DNA from: Azospirillum rugosum | GTDB lineage: Bacteria > Pseudomonadota > Alphaproteobacteria > Azospirillales > Azospirillaceae | Direction of reading: 5' to 3' | Assembly (NCBI RefSeq): GCF_017876155.1 | Contig: NZ_JAGINP010000024.1 | Location: forward strand, 1 to 64,000 | DNA length: 64,000 nucleotides | Shown: positions 23,099 to 32,252 of the stretch, piece after piece | How positions within the stretch are numbered: the stretch's first letter is position 1 | How the letters are laid out: the number at the start of each line of letters is the position of its first letter | The notes under the pieces: model-generated | The model's database searches: none | The model's input: only the letters and a program-made list of their open reading frames with translations | Told to the model about the DNA's origin: nothing | Made by a program: the position numbers and the translations under genes

Positions 23099-23486
23099 CC
23101 TTCACCTCCCCCATGTGGCATGGCCCCGGACCGGAACCGGCGGAGCCCTTGGTCATGACAACATGGCGCGCGTGCATCGGTTCGGAACGCTGGCCCCGGG
23201 GGCCGCCTTCCAGCCCTTTCCCTGCCTTCCGTAGACATCCGATGGTGGAAGGGCGCCGCCCATTCCGTTGTGCCGTGCAACATCCCCTCCGGAAGGCTGT
23301 TTGAAAGAGCGGCGGCCGCGCCGCAAACGCACGCACTCGGCTGCCGAAGGAGGCGTCATGACTGCCCGCACGTTCGCAATCAGACCCTAACCCGATCCGC
23401 CGCCGACAAGCCTAAAGGTCGATGGGGCCGCCGGGCGCGACCCGGATGGTCCTTTCACCATGCGACGAATGGCCTGAGGTGGGGCG
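23099..23486. other. 388-bp divergent gap with a possible leader peptide
   Basis: The gap separates the racemase (minus) from the cyclase (plus). It contains a tiny frame at 23358-23390 with a strong AAGGAGG site, listed separately. No other gene or clear promoter pair is visible. Confidence 0.4.
23358..23390 (+). CDS. Possible 10-residue leader peptide
   Basis: ATG with AAGGAGG ending 4 bp upstream opens MTARTFAIRP followed by TAA. It lies 97 bp before the cyclase start. A frame this short can arise by chance; only the strong ribosome site argues for it. Confidence 0.2.
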   Translation: MTARTFAIRP

Positions 23487-26400
23487 ATGGACATCGCGGC
23501 GTGGCTGCGGAGCCTCGGGCTCGACCAGTATGAGCCCGCGTTCCGCGAGAACGAGATCGACGGGGATGTGCTGCCGAAACTCACGAGCGAGGATCTGAAG
23601 GACCTCGGCGTCCTTGCCGTCGGCCATCGCCGGAAGATTCTGGCGGCCATCGCCGCGTTAGGCGTTCCCGAACCCGCGGCTTCGGGACGCGGCGGCTCCC
23701 CCGTGGCAAACGCCATCGGTGCGGAGCGGCGCCAGCTCACCGTCATGTTCTGCGACCTGGTCGGATCCACGGCCCTGGCCGCGGCCATCGATCCCGAGGA
23801 GATGGGCGACGTGATCCGCGCCTACCAGGTCGCGGCGACCGGCGCGATCACGCGCTTCGGCGGGCACGTCGCGAAATTCATGGGAGACGGCATCCTCTGC
23901 TACTTCGGCTGGCCCGTGGCGCACGAGGACGAGGCCGAGCGGGCGGTTCGCGCCGGGCTGGCGGTCGTCGCGGCGGTGGGTGCGTTGCGATCCCCGCAGG
24001 GCACGACGCTGGCCGCCCGCATCGGCATCGCCACCGGGCTGGTGGTGGTCGGCGATCTCGTCGGCAGCGGCGAGGCGCAGGAACGCGCGGTGGTCGGCGA
24101 AACGCCCAATCTGGCGGCTCGCCTGCAGGCGGCCGCCGAACCGGGAAGCGTGCTGGTGAGCGAGGCCACGCGCCGTCTGCTCGGCACCGACGTCGACCTG
24201 GCGCCCGCCGGCCTCCTGAGCCTGAAGGGGATCGCCGCGCCGGTGGCGGTCCATCGGGTGCGCGGCCTGCGCGAATCCGTCAGCCGCTTCGACGCCCACC
24301 AGTCCAAAACGTCGCTGCCGATGATCGGGCGCGACCGCGAACTGGCGGCGCTGCGGAAGCAGTGGGAGAAGGCCCGCGGCGGAGAGGGGCAATGCCTCGT
24401 GCTGATCGGCGAGCCCGGCATCGGCAAATCGCGCCTGACCCGCGCGCTGCGCGACATCGCCGAACAGGACGGCTGCGTCACCATCCGCTACCAGTGCTCC
24501 CCCTACCATCAGGACAGCCCGCTCTGGCCGGCCATACAGCAGCTTTCCTTCGCGGCGGGGTTCACCGCGGGCGAAGCGGAGGACAGCAAGCGCGCGAAGC
24601 TCCGCACGCTGCTTCGGCGCGCGTTTCCGGATGAGGGGGAGGCGCTGTCCCTGATCGGCGCGCTGCTCGGCCTGGAACCGCCCGAGGAGGATCCGCAACG
24701 GGACCTGTCCCCCCAGGAGCGGCGCACACGGACCCTCCACGCCCTGGTGGACCAGCTGATCGGGCTGGCCGGGGGCGGCCCGGTGCTTGTCGTGGTCGAG
24801 GATGCCCATTGGATCGACCCGTCGACGCTGGAACTGCTTGAACGCGCGTTGGAGCGGACGCCGTACTGTCCCGTGCTGATGCTGCTGACCGCGCGGCCAC
24901 CGTTCGAGGTTGGGCTGTGCCGCCATGCGGAGGTCGTCCGGCTGACGCTCACCCGGCTGGACCGGAACGCCATCGGGACGATCATCGACAACGTGGCCGG
25001 CGGCAAGGCCCTTCCCGCCGAGATCGTCGACGCGATCCTGGCGCGGACGGACGGCGTGCCCTTGTTCGTCGAGGAGGTGACGCGGGCCGTTCTGGAATCG
25101 GGGCTGCTCGACGAGGAGGAGGATACGTTCAGACTCAAGGGACCGTTGCCGCCCCTGGCGATCCCGTCGTCGCTGTACGACTCCCTGATGTCGCGGCTCG
25201 ACCGTCTCCAGCCGGTGAAGCAGGTGGCGCAGACCGCGGCCTGCATCGGCCGGGACTTCTCCTACCGCGTGCTCGCGGCCGTCGCGACCATGCCCGAAGA
25301 CCGGCTGGCCGAGGCGCTGATGCAATTGCAGGAGGCGGAACTCATCTTCGCCCACGGCGCCCCGCCGGAGGCGGAGTACAGCTTCAAGCACGCGCTGGTG
25401 CGCGACACCGCCTACCAGTCGCTGCTGAAGAGCCGGCGGGAGAAGATGCATCGACGCATCGCGGAACAGCTGGTCGTCCTGGAGCCGGGCATCGCCGACA
25501 GCCAGCCGGAGTTGCTGGCGCAGCATTACACCGAAGCGGGCCTCGTCGAGGCGGCGGTGGAGCATTGGTGGCGCGCCGGCGCCAGGAGCGCCGCGCGCTT
25601 CGCGCACCGCGAGGCCGCCAGCCACTACGCCCGCGCCCTGGAGCTCCTGAGCCGTCTGCCGCCCGGCCGCGAGCGGGACGAGCGGGAGATCGCGCTGCGG
25701 CTGGCCTATGTCGTGCCGCTCATCGCCACGCACGGCTTCGGCTCCTCCGCGGTCTGGAGTTGCGCCGGGCGCGCCAAGGAACTGTGCGACGGCGCCACCC
25801 AGGGGCGCACCCTGTTCGCCGTCCACCGTGCGGTGTGGAATTCCAGCCTGATGCGCGAACCGGTGCCGCAGACCGTGACCCTGGCCCATGAGCTGATGCG
25901 GCTCGCCCTCCGCGGAGGCGATCCGGCGCAGCTTGCGGCGGCCCACCGCGCCGTCGGCTATTCCCTCCAGATCGCCGGACGCCTCCACGAGGCGGACGGT
26001 CATCTCGCAGAGGGCATCGCTCTGGCCGACCGGCTTCCGGACGAGGACTTCACCATCTACGGCGAGCATCCGGGGATGGTGTGCCGGGTGTACCAGGGGT
26101 GGGGCCGATGCATCATGGGATCGCCCCAGGACGCCGGGCGCCTCGCCGACGCCGCCATCGCGCACGCCCGCGAGCGGGGCAACCCGCACGCCCTGGCCTG
26201 GGCCCTGGTCTGCACCGGCTTCATCGCGATGTTCGCGCGGGATGCCCCGCTGGCCGCCACGGTGGGCGCGGAGGCGCTGGCGATCGCGCGGGAGCATCGC
26301 CTGCCGCAATGGCTGGCCTTCGCCCAGGAAGTCGTCGGCTGGGCGGCGTGCGCGCAGGGCGACGGCGGCGGGCTGGACGTGCAGGAGGAGGCGTTGCGGA

Positions 26401-26837
26401 CGCTGCTCGCGACCGGGGCCGTGCTGCACACGACGCGGATGCGCCACTGCCTGGCGGAAGGCTGCCTGGCCTTCGGCCGTCTGGCGGCAGCGCGCGCCCA
26501 CCTCTCCGCGGGCTACGCCCACCGCGATCGCTATGGCGAGGACTATCTGGCCGCGGAGCTTCACCGGCTGGACGCCTTGCTGCTGCAGGCGGAAGGCGCG
26601 CCGGCGGACGAGGCCGACCGGCTGTTCGACACGGCGCGGCGCATCGCGCGCGAACAGGGCGCCAGCCTTCTGGAACTGCGCGCGGCCGTCGACCAGGCGC
26701 GCGGGTGGCTGGCGCGTGGCGACCGCCAGCGGCCCCAAAGAGTCCTCGCGCCGCTCCTGGCGCGGTTCGACGGGCTGGGCGACGGGCCGGACGTGCGGGA
26801 GGCGCGAGCCCTGCTGGCATCCTGCCGGCGTTCGTAG
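23487..26837 (+). CDS. SAM-domain class III adenylate/guanylate cyclase with AAA ATPase and TPR region
   Basis: The 1116-residue soluble protein has a SAM domain (1-60, MDIAAWLRSLGLDQYEPAF), a class III cyclase catalytic domain (about 80-260) with both metal Asp residues (Asp90 in FCDLVGS, Asp134 in KFMGDGILCYFG), a STAND/AAA ATPase module (Walker A GEPGIGKSR near 310, Walker B VLVVVEDAHWID near 430) and a C-terminal helical TPR-like region (about 690-1110). The family is thought to couple cyclic nucleotide synthesis to a ligand sensed through the ATPase/TPR part. The ATG at 23487 follows GGTGGGG. No partner gene is adjacent. The substrate (ATP or GTP) is not decided here. Confidence 0.9.
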   Translation: MDIAAWLRSLGLDQYEPAFRENEIDGDVLPKLTSEDLKDLGVLAVGHRRKILAAIAALGVPEPAASGRGGSPVANAIGAERRQLTVMFCDLVGSTALAAAIDPEEMGDVIRAYQVAATGAITRFGGHVAKFMGDGILCYFGWPVAHEDEAERAVRAGLAVVAAVGALRSPQGTTLAARIGIATGLVVVGDLVGSGEAQERAVVGETPNLAARLQAAAEPGSVLVSEATRRLLGTDVDLAPAGLLSLKGIAAPVAVHRVRGLRESVSRFDAHQSKTSLPMIGRDRELAALRKQWEKARGGEGQCLVLIGEPGIGKSRLTRALRDIAEQDGCVTIRYQCSPYHQDSPLWPAIQQLSFAAGFTAGEAEDSKRAKLRTLLRRAFPDEGEALSLIGALLGLEPPEEDPQRDLSPQERRTRTLHALVDQLIGLAGGGPVLVVVEDAHWIDPSTLELLERALERTPYCPVLMLLTARPPFEVGLCRHAEVVRLTLTRLDRNAIGTIIDNVAGGKALPAEIVDAILARTDGVPLFVEEVTRAVLESGLLDEEEDTFRLKGPLPPLAIPSSLYDSLMSRLDRLQPVKQVAQTAACIGRDFSYRVLAAVATMPEDRLAEALMQLQEAELIFAHGAPPEAEYSFKHALVRDTAYQSLLKSRREKMHRRIAEQLVVLEPGIADSQPELLAQHYTEAGLVEAAVEHWWRAGARSAARFAHREAASHYARALELLSRLPPGRERDEREIALRLAYVVPLIATHGFGSSAVWSCAGRAKELCDGATQGRTLFAVHRAVWNSSLMREPVPQTVTLAHELMRLALRGGDPAQLAAAHRAVGYSLQIAGRLHEADGHLAEGIALADRLPDEDFTIYGEHPGMVCRVYQGWGRCIMGSPQDAGRLADAAIAHARERGNPHALAWALVCTGFIAMFARDAPLAATVGAEALAIAREHRLPQWLAFAQEVVGWAACAQGDGGGLDVQEEALRTLLATGAVLHTTRMRHCLAEGCLAFGRLAAARAHLSAGYAHRDRYGEDYLAAELHRLDALLLQAEGAPADEADRLFDTARRIAREQGASLLELRAAVDQARGWLARGDRQRPQRVLAPLLARFDGLGDGPDVREARALLASCRRS

Positions 26838-26962
26838 CGGCTGCGCAAAGAGTTGCAACAAAAGCGCGCCCGCCCTGTTCAAAAGATAAGCACCCACCGG
26901 AACGACGAGCCGCGTGGCGGCCGGAAGACCGACGGTGGTTGGACAAGGGCGGCGGTGCAAAA

Positions 26963-28798
26963 ATGTTCGATGGCTGCTCCGGTTTCCTTCTCTCACTCGC
27001 CCTGGCCAGTTCATCCTTTTCGCCGTCCCTGGACCTGAGCGCGTCGGGTCGTAACGACGTGCGGAATTCGGCCACGGTGCAGGTCTCATATCTCACCTTG
27101 GATCACGCGCCGAAATATCCGTGCGACTTTTCCCATGTCGATTACGCCCGGCCTGACGCTCCCAAGGGTGGTGTGTTTCACGATTCGACCATCGGCAGCT
27201 TTCACAACCTGGCTCCCTTCCTCATTTACGAGTCCGGAACCAACGTGAATTTCGTCTACGACCAGCTTTTTGCCAGCCCGCGCAACGATCCCCTGTCCGC
27301 CTACCCGCTGATCGCCGAAAGCGTGGAGTTGGCCAAGGACCGGTCCTCCATCGTCTTTCACCTAAACCCGAAAGCGCGGTGGCACGACGGGGTGCCGATC
27401 ACGGCGGACGATGTCGCCTTCACGTTCCACGCGCTGACGGACAACCCAAAATCCTTACCCTTGTTCAGGTCCTGGTACAGAAGCGTGAGTGGGGTCGAGA
27501 TTCTGGATCCTCTCCGGGTACGATTCACCTTCGATCATCCCTACGCCCGGAATCTGCCGTATCTTCTGTCGGCGATGCACATTCTGCCGCATCATTACTA
27601 CAAGAAGCACGAGTTCGGAAAATCATCCCCGGACCCTCCCTTGGGAAGCGGCCCCTACCGGATCGCCCAGGTCGTGCCGGGCCGCCGCATCGTCTACGAG
27701 AGGGTTCCGGACTATTGGGCGAAGGATTTGCCGACACGGCGCGGTCTTTTCAACTTCGACCGTTGGATCGTCGACTATTACCGCGACGCCGATGTCAAAG
27801 CCCAGGCGTTCGAAGCCGGGCTCATCGATTTCAACGTGGAATACAACCCGGCCCGCTGGGACAGCTATTACGATTCCCCGGCCGCTGCGCCGCTGACCAT
27901 CGTCAAGGCGGAATCCCGGCTGCGCGGTGCCGTGGGAAGCATGAATTTCGTCTTCAACCTGCGCCGGGCGCCGTTCGGCAACCGGACCCTGCGCAAAGCC
28001 ATCACGCAGTTGTTTGATTTCGAATGGGCGAACCGGGTTCTGCTTCGGGGATGGGCGGAGCGCAGCCAGAGCCACTTCCCCAATTCCGAACTGGCCTTCC
28101 GCGGGACGCCGTCGCCCAGGGAAGCCGAATTGCTGCGCCCCTGGCAGGACCGGACCACGCCGTATTCCAACGATGACGTGGCGGCCCCGGTCAGCGACGG
28201 CAGCGGGTACCAGCGCGCGCAGCGCAGACAGGCGTTCCGATTGTTCGCGCAGGCCGGCTACACCGTCCGAAACGGACGGCTGGTCAACGGCCGGGATGAA
28301 CCGCTCTCCCTTGAAATCCTCGCGAACGGGCCGGATTTCCGGAACGTCGTCTCATCCTTCGTCGCGAGTCTGGAACGGGCCGGCATCACCGTATCGGTGC
28401 AGGAAGCGATTTCCTCCGAATTCGAGCGGCGCACGCGGGTCGATTTCGATTTCGACATGGCCTTCCTCTACGACAAGGCCACGGAACTCCCCGGCGCGGA
28501 ACAGCGGCTGAAGTGGGGCTCGTCCCACGCGTTCGAGCGCTACACGACGAACATCTCCGGGCTCCAGGATCCGGCGGTCGATCGGATCACGACAGGCATC
28601 GAGCAGTCGGTGTCCCGGTCGGACCTGGTCGCGGCCTGCCGGGCCCTGGATCGGGTTCTCGCCTGGAACCAGGACCGCGTGCCCGGCTGGTACATCGGCT
28701 CGGTCCATTACGCCTACTGGAACAAGTTCGGCACGGTGGACAAGGGGCAGGATCTGGCGCTGGGCTGGCCCGCCGTCGAAGCGTGGTGGGCGAAATAG
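26963..28798 (+). CDS. Extracellular solute-binding protein family 5, YejA-like
   Basis: The 611-residue product has an N-terminal hydrophobic stretch (FLLSLALASSSFSPSL) and the family 5 core: VSYLTLDHAPKYPCDFSHVDY, RPDAPKGGVFHDSTIGSFHN, KARWHDGVPITADDVAFTFHAL and LGSGPYRIAQVVPGRR. This order is that of YejA, the binding protein of microcin C/peptide importers. No permease or ATPase genes are adjacent, so it is an orphan that must borrow a transporter or act in sensing. Base composition is a little lower in G+C than its neighbours. The start at 26963 follows a G-rich stretch; the upstream open frame overlaps the cyclase gene and is rejected. Confidence 0.88.
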   Translation: MFDGCSGFLLSLALASSSFSPSLDLSASGRNDVRNSATVQVSYLTLDHAPKYPCDFSHVDYARPDAPKGGVFHDSTIGSFHNLAPFLIYESGTNVNFVYDQLFASPRNDPLSAYPLIAESVELAKDRSSIVFHLNPKARWHDGVPITADDVAFTFHALTDNPKSLPLFRSWYRSVSGVEILDPLRVRFTFDHPYARNLPYLLSAMHILPHHYYKKHEFGKSSPDPPLGSGPYRIAQVVPGRRIVYERVPDYWAKDLPTRRGLFNFDRWIVDYYRDADVKAQAFEAGLIDFNVEYNPARWDSYYDSPAAAPLTIVKAESRLRGAVGSMNFVFNLRRAPFGNRTLRKAITQLFDFEWANRVLLRGWAERSQSHFPNSELAFRGTPSPREAELLRPWQDRTTPYSNDDVAAPVSDGSGYQRAQRRQAFRLFAQAGYTVRNGRLVNGRDEPLSLEILANGPDFRNVVSSFVASLERAGITVSVQEAISSEFERRTRVDFDFDMAFLYDKATELPGAEQRLKWGSSHAFERYTTNISGLQDPAVDRITTGIEQSVSRSDLVAACRALDRVLAWNQDRVPGWYIGSVHYAYWNKFGTVDKGQDLALGWPAVEAWWAK

Positions 28799-28914
28799 CG
28801 GCTGCAAGCGCCTTGCCAACGCCGGGGTAAATTCGTACTCAAATGGTCTGATTGCGCCCTCAGGACACGGTGCGCATGCTGCCGCTGTCGCGCAATCCAG
28901 CGATCGGGGCAGCC

Positions 28915-29292
28915 ATGATCACGGTCCTGCTGATCGATGACGATCCTCTGATCCGTATGGCCATGGAATGGCTTATGGCCGACTGGGGCTTTCACGTCGT
29001 TGCGGCGGGGTCGGAAGAGGAGGCAACGACGAAGCTTGCGGAAAGCGTCGTACCGGCACTCATGGTCGTCGACTGGCGGCTGCCGGGCGGTCGCACCGGC
29101 GCCGACGCGGTCGGCCGCATCCGCAGCCTGTTCCGGCGGCACATCCCGGCCATCGTCGTCACCGGCGAAGTGCCGTCGCGACCGATGCGGGCCATCGAGG
29201 ACGCGGGCTGCCCGGTGCTGCAAAAGCCGGTGTCGCCCGCGACGCTGAAGGCGGCCGTCACGGATGCCCTCGCCGGCCCGCGGGACAGCTGA
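28915..29292 (+). CDS. Single-domain response regulator
   Basis: The 125-residue receiver domain has LLIDDDPLIRMAM at its start, phosphoacceptor Asp in LMVVDWRLPGG, VVTGEVP and LQKPVSP with the conserved Lys. No kinase is adjacent. An in-frame extension to ATG 28876 or TTG 28852 exists, but the domain begins at 28915. It lies 116 bp after the binding-protein gene; co-transcription is possible but not shown. Confidence 0.8.
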   Translation: MITVLLIDDDPLIRMAMEWLMADWGFHVVAAGSEEEATTKLAESVVPALMVVDWRLPGGRTGADAVGRIRSLFRRHIPAIVVTGEVPSRPMRAIEDAGCPVLQKPVSPATLKAAVTDALAGPRDS

Positions 29293-29301
29293 TCGCCACC
29301 C

Positions 29302-29721
29302 TCACCCGCCGCGGAAGCCTTTCAGCTTTTCGGCAGGCACGGCGGGAGCGAACCGGGCGGTGCGGGCGGCCTGCAGCACGTCGTCCAGGAAGGCCCGGTA
29401 CGGGTCCGTCCGTTCCCGAGGGGGATCGCGCTGCTCGACGGGGCCGCCATAGTCGGTGTCGTTCTGCACGAACGCGTCGGACTCAGCACCACTCAGCCTG
29501 GGGCTGACGAAGATGGAATGGGAGGTGTCCTCGACCTCGCCGACCTGCCGGTTGGCGCGCGTGATCGAGAAGCTGCCGTCATCACCGGGCATGGACAGGA
29601 TCATGAGCCCGTGCAGCACCGTCGTCTTGTCCTGCGCGTTGAGCCGCGCGTCCTTCTCGAAGTCGGCTTTCGAATAAAGCGTCTCCAGGCTTGTGGGATC
29701 GTTGACGTTTGCCGTTTCCAT
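29302..29721 (-). CDS. Hypothetical protein, unknown family
   Basis: The 139-residue acidic protein begins METANVNDPTSLETLYSKAD and ends in a basic LKGFRGG tail. The middle has HGLMILSMPGDDGSFSITR, a beta-rich stretch. No signal peptide or motif is recognised. The start at 29721 is chosen because the upstream in-frame part is compositionally different and GAAGG is nearby. It is convergent with the receiver gene and divergent from the LysR gene. Confidence 0.6.
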   Translation of the reverse strand: METANVNDPTSLETLYSKADFEKDARLNAQDKTTVLHGLMILSMPGDDGSFSITRANRQVGEVEDTSHSIFVSPRLSGAESDAFVQNDTDYGGPVEQRDPPRERTDPYRAFLDDVLQAARTARFAPAVPAEKLKGFRGG

Positions 29722-29876
29722 GGCCCCGACCTTCGTTTCTCGTGATTCCGTGTTGTGTGGTCCTGCAACATTCCCGCGCAGTCCTGGGTTCCGCCCGGCT
29801 TGTCGCGCTCGCCCTGCCCTGCCCATGATGGCATTCTGGGGTATGCGTTGGGCTGACGGGACGGGCGGCGGGGACC

Positions 29877-30791
29877 ATGCTTCACCACAATCTGGCAACG
29901 CTTCGGCTGTTCGTAAAAGCGTGCGAGCTGAAAAGCCTGAGCCGCGCCAGCGAGGTCCTGAACCTCGCCGTCTCAGCCGCCAGCCGGCGCATCCGGCTGC
30001 TGGAGCACGAGGCCGGCACGCCGCTGCTGATCCGGCGGCCGCACGGCATCGAGCCGACGCCGGCCGGGCTGCTCGTGCTGCGCTACGCCCACGACATGGT
30101 GTATCTGGGCGCGCAGCTGGAGGCGTCGCTGGCGGAATACCGGTCGGGCGTGCGCGGCCATGTGCGCGTCTACGCCTCGTCCTCCGCGCTGGTCGAATGC
30201 CTGGCCGCCGACCTGTCGCGCTTCGCCGCCGACAATCCGGGGATCAAGCTGGAGCTTGAGGAGCGGCCCAGCGCCGACACGCTGGACGCGCTCTACCACA
30301 AGAAGGCGGACATCGGCGTCATCGTCGGCGGACAGGGGACGGAGGGGCTGGTGCGCTATCCCTACGCCAAGGACCATCTGGCCGTGGCGCTGCCGCGCGG
30401 CCACCGGCTGGCCGACCGGGCGAGCCTGCGCTTCGCCGAGCTTCTGGACGAGGAGCATGTGGCGCTGGAAGGCGGCACCGCCGTGCACGGCCTGTTGGCG
30501 GAGCGGGCGCGGGCCGAAGGGCGCTTCATCAAGGCGCGGGTGCAGGTCCGCAGCTTCGAGGTGATGTGCCAGATGATCAGCCTGGGGCTGGGCATCGGCA
30601 TTCTTCCGAAGCGGGCCGTGCAGCCCCTGTCGGACGCGCTCGGCGTCGCGCTGGTCCCCCTGGACGAGGAGTGGGCCGAGCGCAGCTTCGAGATCTGCAT
30701 CCGCTCCCCGGGCGAGCTGGACGCGCCCAGCCGCCGCCTGCTGGATTTCCTGCGGGAACAGGTCCAGGCCCAAGCGCCGGCAAAGGCGTGA
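29877..30791 (+). CDS. LysR-family transcriptional regulator
   Basis: The 304-residue product has the N-terminal winged HTH (NLATLRLFVKACELKSLSRAS, SAASRRIRLLEHEAGTPLLIR, residues 5-60) and a LysR substrate-binding domain (about 90-295, VRGHVRVYASSSALVECL; SLGLGIGILPKRAV). It lies immediately upstream of and in the same direction as the amidase-CoA operon, 80 bp away. An inverted repeat overlaps its stop codon (30789-30811) and could be its operator for that operon. The ligand is unknown; an acid or CoA-pathway intermediate is likely. Confidence 0.9.
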   Translation: MLHHNLATLRLFVKACELKSLSRASEVLNLAVSAASRRIRLLEHEAGTPLLIRRPHGIEPTPAGLLVLRYAHDMVYLGAQLEASLAEYRSGVRGHVRVYASSSALVECLAADLSRFAADNPGIKLELEERPSADTLDALYHKKADIGVIVGGQGTEGLVRYPYAKDHLAVALPRGHRLADRASLRFAELLDEEHVALEGGTAVHGLLAERARAEGRFIKARVQVRSFEVMCQMISLGLGIGILPKRAVQPLSDALGVALVPLDEEWAERSFEICIRSPGELDAPSRRLLDFLREQVQAQAPAKA

Positions 30792-30811
30792 TTTCGAATT
30801 TTGCGAAATCA
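30789..30811. promoter_or_regulatory. Inverted repeat, candidate LysR operator
   Basis: TGATTTCG and CGAAATCA form a perfect 8-bp inverted repeat around AATTTTG in a local AT-rich patch. It overlaps the LysR stop and lies about 60 bp before the amidase start, a normal position for a LysR-type activation site (T-N11-A inside a dyad). It is followed by no T tract, so it is not an intrinsic terminator. Confidence 0.45.
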
Positions 30812-30872
30812 GCTGTAGCGCAATTGTCATTCTGCGCGGCCGTTCGTACCCGCATCATCATCCGCAGAAACG

Positions 30873-32252
30873 ATGCGGGTGGGCAACATGTCCGGCACCG
30901 GTCACGACTCCGACGATCACGATCCTCCGGCCCTCACGGACTGGAGCGCCCTGCCCCCGGCGGCACGCGCGGAGGCCGCGGCGGTCTGCGCGGGGTGGGC
31001 GGCGGAGGTGCAGGCTCGCTTCGGCGCTTTCTCGGAATTGCAAGCCATTGGCGCGCCTGACAATCCTGGCCCCCTGGCCGGCCTGCCCTACGCCGCCAAG
31101 GACATGTTCGACACGCCCGGCCGGCCGCCCGGCTGCGGCCTTCCCACCGCCCTGCGCCCGGCACCCACCGGAACGGCCACGGTGCTGGACCGGCTGGACG
31201 GCGCCGGAGCGCGGCGGATCGGCTTCACGACCATGACCGCGCTGGCCTACGAGCCCTCCGGCGTCGGCACGGCGCGAAACCCGTGGAACCGGGATTTCGT
31301 GACGGGAGGATCCTCCTCCGGATCGGCCGTCGCGGTGGCGGCGGGCGCCGTCTTCGTGGCGCTGGGGTCGGACACGGCGGGGTCATTGCGCATCCCGGCG
31401 CAGGCCTGCGGAGTCACCGCCTGGAAGCCCACGCACGGCGCCGTCCCGACCGCAGGCGCCATGCCGCTGGCCCCCAGCCTCGACAGCGTCGGCCTGCTGG
31501 CCCGCAGCGCCCGCGACATCCGGCTGGTCGAGCCCCTGCTGCGGGGGACCGCGCCCGCGCCGTCGCCCTCCCCGTCCCGGCTGGCCGTGCTGTCCGATGC
31601 GCTGGCGGAGGCGGAAGCGCCGGTCCGCGCGGCCTGCGCCGAGGGGGTCGAGGCCGTCGCGGCCTGCGGACCTTCCATCGACAAGCGGGCGGGCCTTGCG
31701 GCAATCGAGGCACTGTCCGCGCCGCTGTTCCTGGTACTCCAGGCCGAGGCCGCCGCCGTGAACCGCGGCCTCGACCTCGCCGCGCAGGAACCGACGCTGG
31801 CCCGGCGACTGGCCAAGGGCGACGCCATCGGGCCGGAGCAACTGGCCGCGGCACGGGCAACGCTCGCCGACGCTCTCCCCTCCTTCCTGGACACCGTGTT
31901 TGGCGGCGCCGACGCCGTGCTGCTGCCGGTCATGCCGATCCGCACACCGCCGGTGGCGGAGGCCGATCCGACCTCCCCCGCCTTCCGCGCGGCGACGCTT
32001 TACCGGCTCAGCGCCTACACCCGCTTCGTCAACGCGCTCGGCCTGCCGGCGGTGGCCGTGCCGGTCGGCGCCGACGACCGCGGGATGCCGGTCGCCCTCC
32101 AGATCGTCGGCCGTCCGGGGACGGACGCCGGGCTGCTGGATCTCGCCGCGGCGATGCAGGCGCGCACCGGCTGGCACCGGCGCCGGCCGACCGACCTCAC
32201 CGACCTTCCCAGCCCCCTATTCCCCAGCCCCCTTGTGGAGCGTGGCACATGA
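30873..32252 (+). CDS. Amidase signature family enzyme
   Basis: The 459-residue hydrolase has the complete Ser-cisSer-Lys triad: Lys76 in YAAKDMFD, cis-Ser148 in TGGSSSGSA and Ser171 in SDTAGSLRIPA. It hydrolyses amides to acids and ammonia in the cytosol; the sequence is AtzE/GatA-like but the substrate is open. ATG 30888 is an alternative start. Its stop overlaps the next ATG (ATGA at 32249), so it is coupled to the CoA-transferase. Together with the importer downstream it suggests uptake of an amide whose acid product is activated as a CoA thioester. Confidence 0.9.
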   Translation: MRVGNMSGTGHDSDDHDPPALTDWSALPPAARAEAAAVCAGWAAEVQARFGAFSELQAIGAPDNPGPLAGLPYAAKDMFDTPGRPPGCGLPTALRPAPTGTATVLDRLDGAGARRIGFTTMTALAYEPSGVGTARNPWNRDFVTGGSSSGSAVAVAAGAVFVALGSDTAGSLRIPAQACGVTAWKPTHGAVPTAGAMPLAPSLDSVGLLARSARDIRLVEPLLRGTAPAPSPSPSRLAVLSDALAEAEAPVRAACAEGVEAVAACGPSIDKRAGLAAIEALSAPLFLVLQAEAAAVNRGLDLAAQEPTLARRLAKGDAIGPEQLAAARATLADALPSFLDTVFGGADAVLLPVMPIRTPPVAEADPTSPAFRAATLYRLSAYTRFVNALGLPAVAVPVGADDRGMPVALQIVGRPGTDAGLLDLAAAMQARTGWHRRRPTDLTDLPSPLFPSPLVERGT

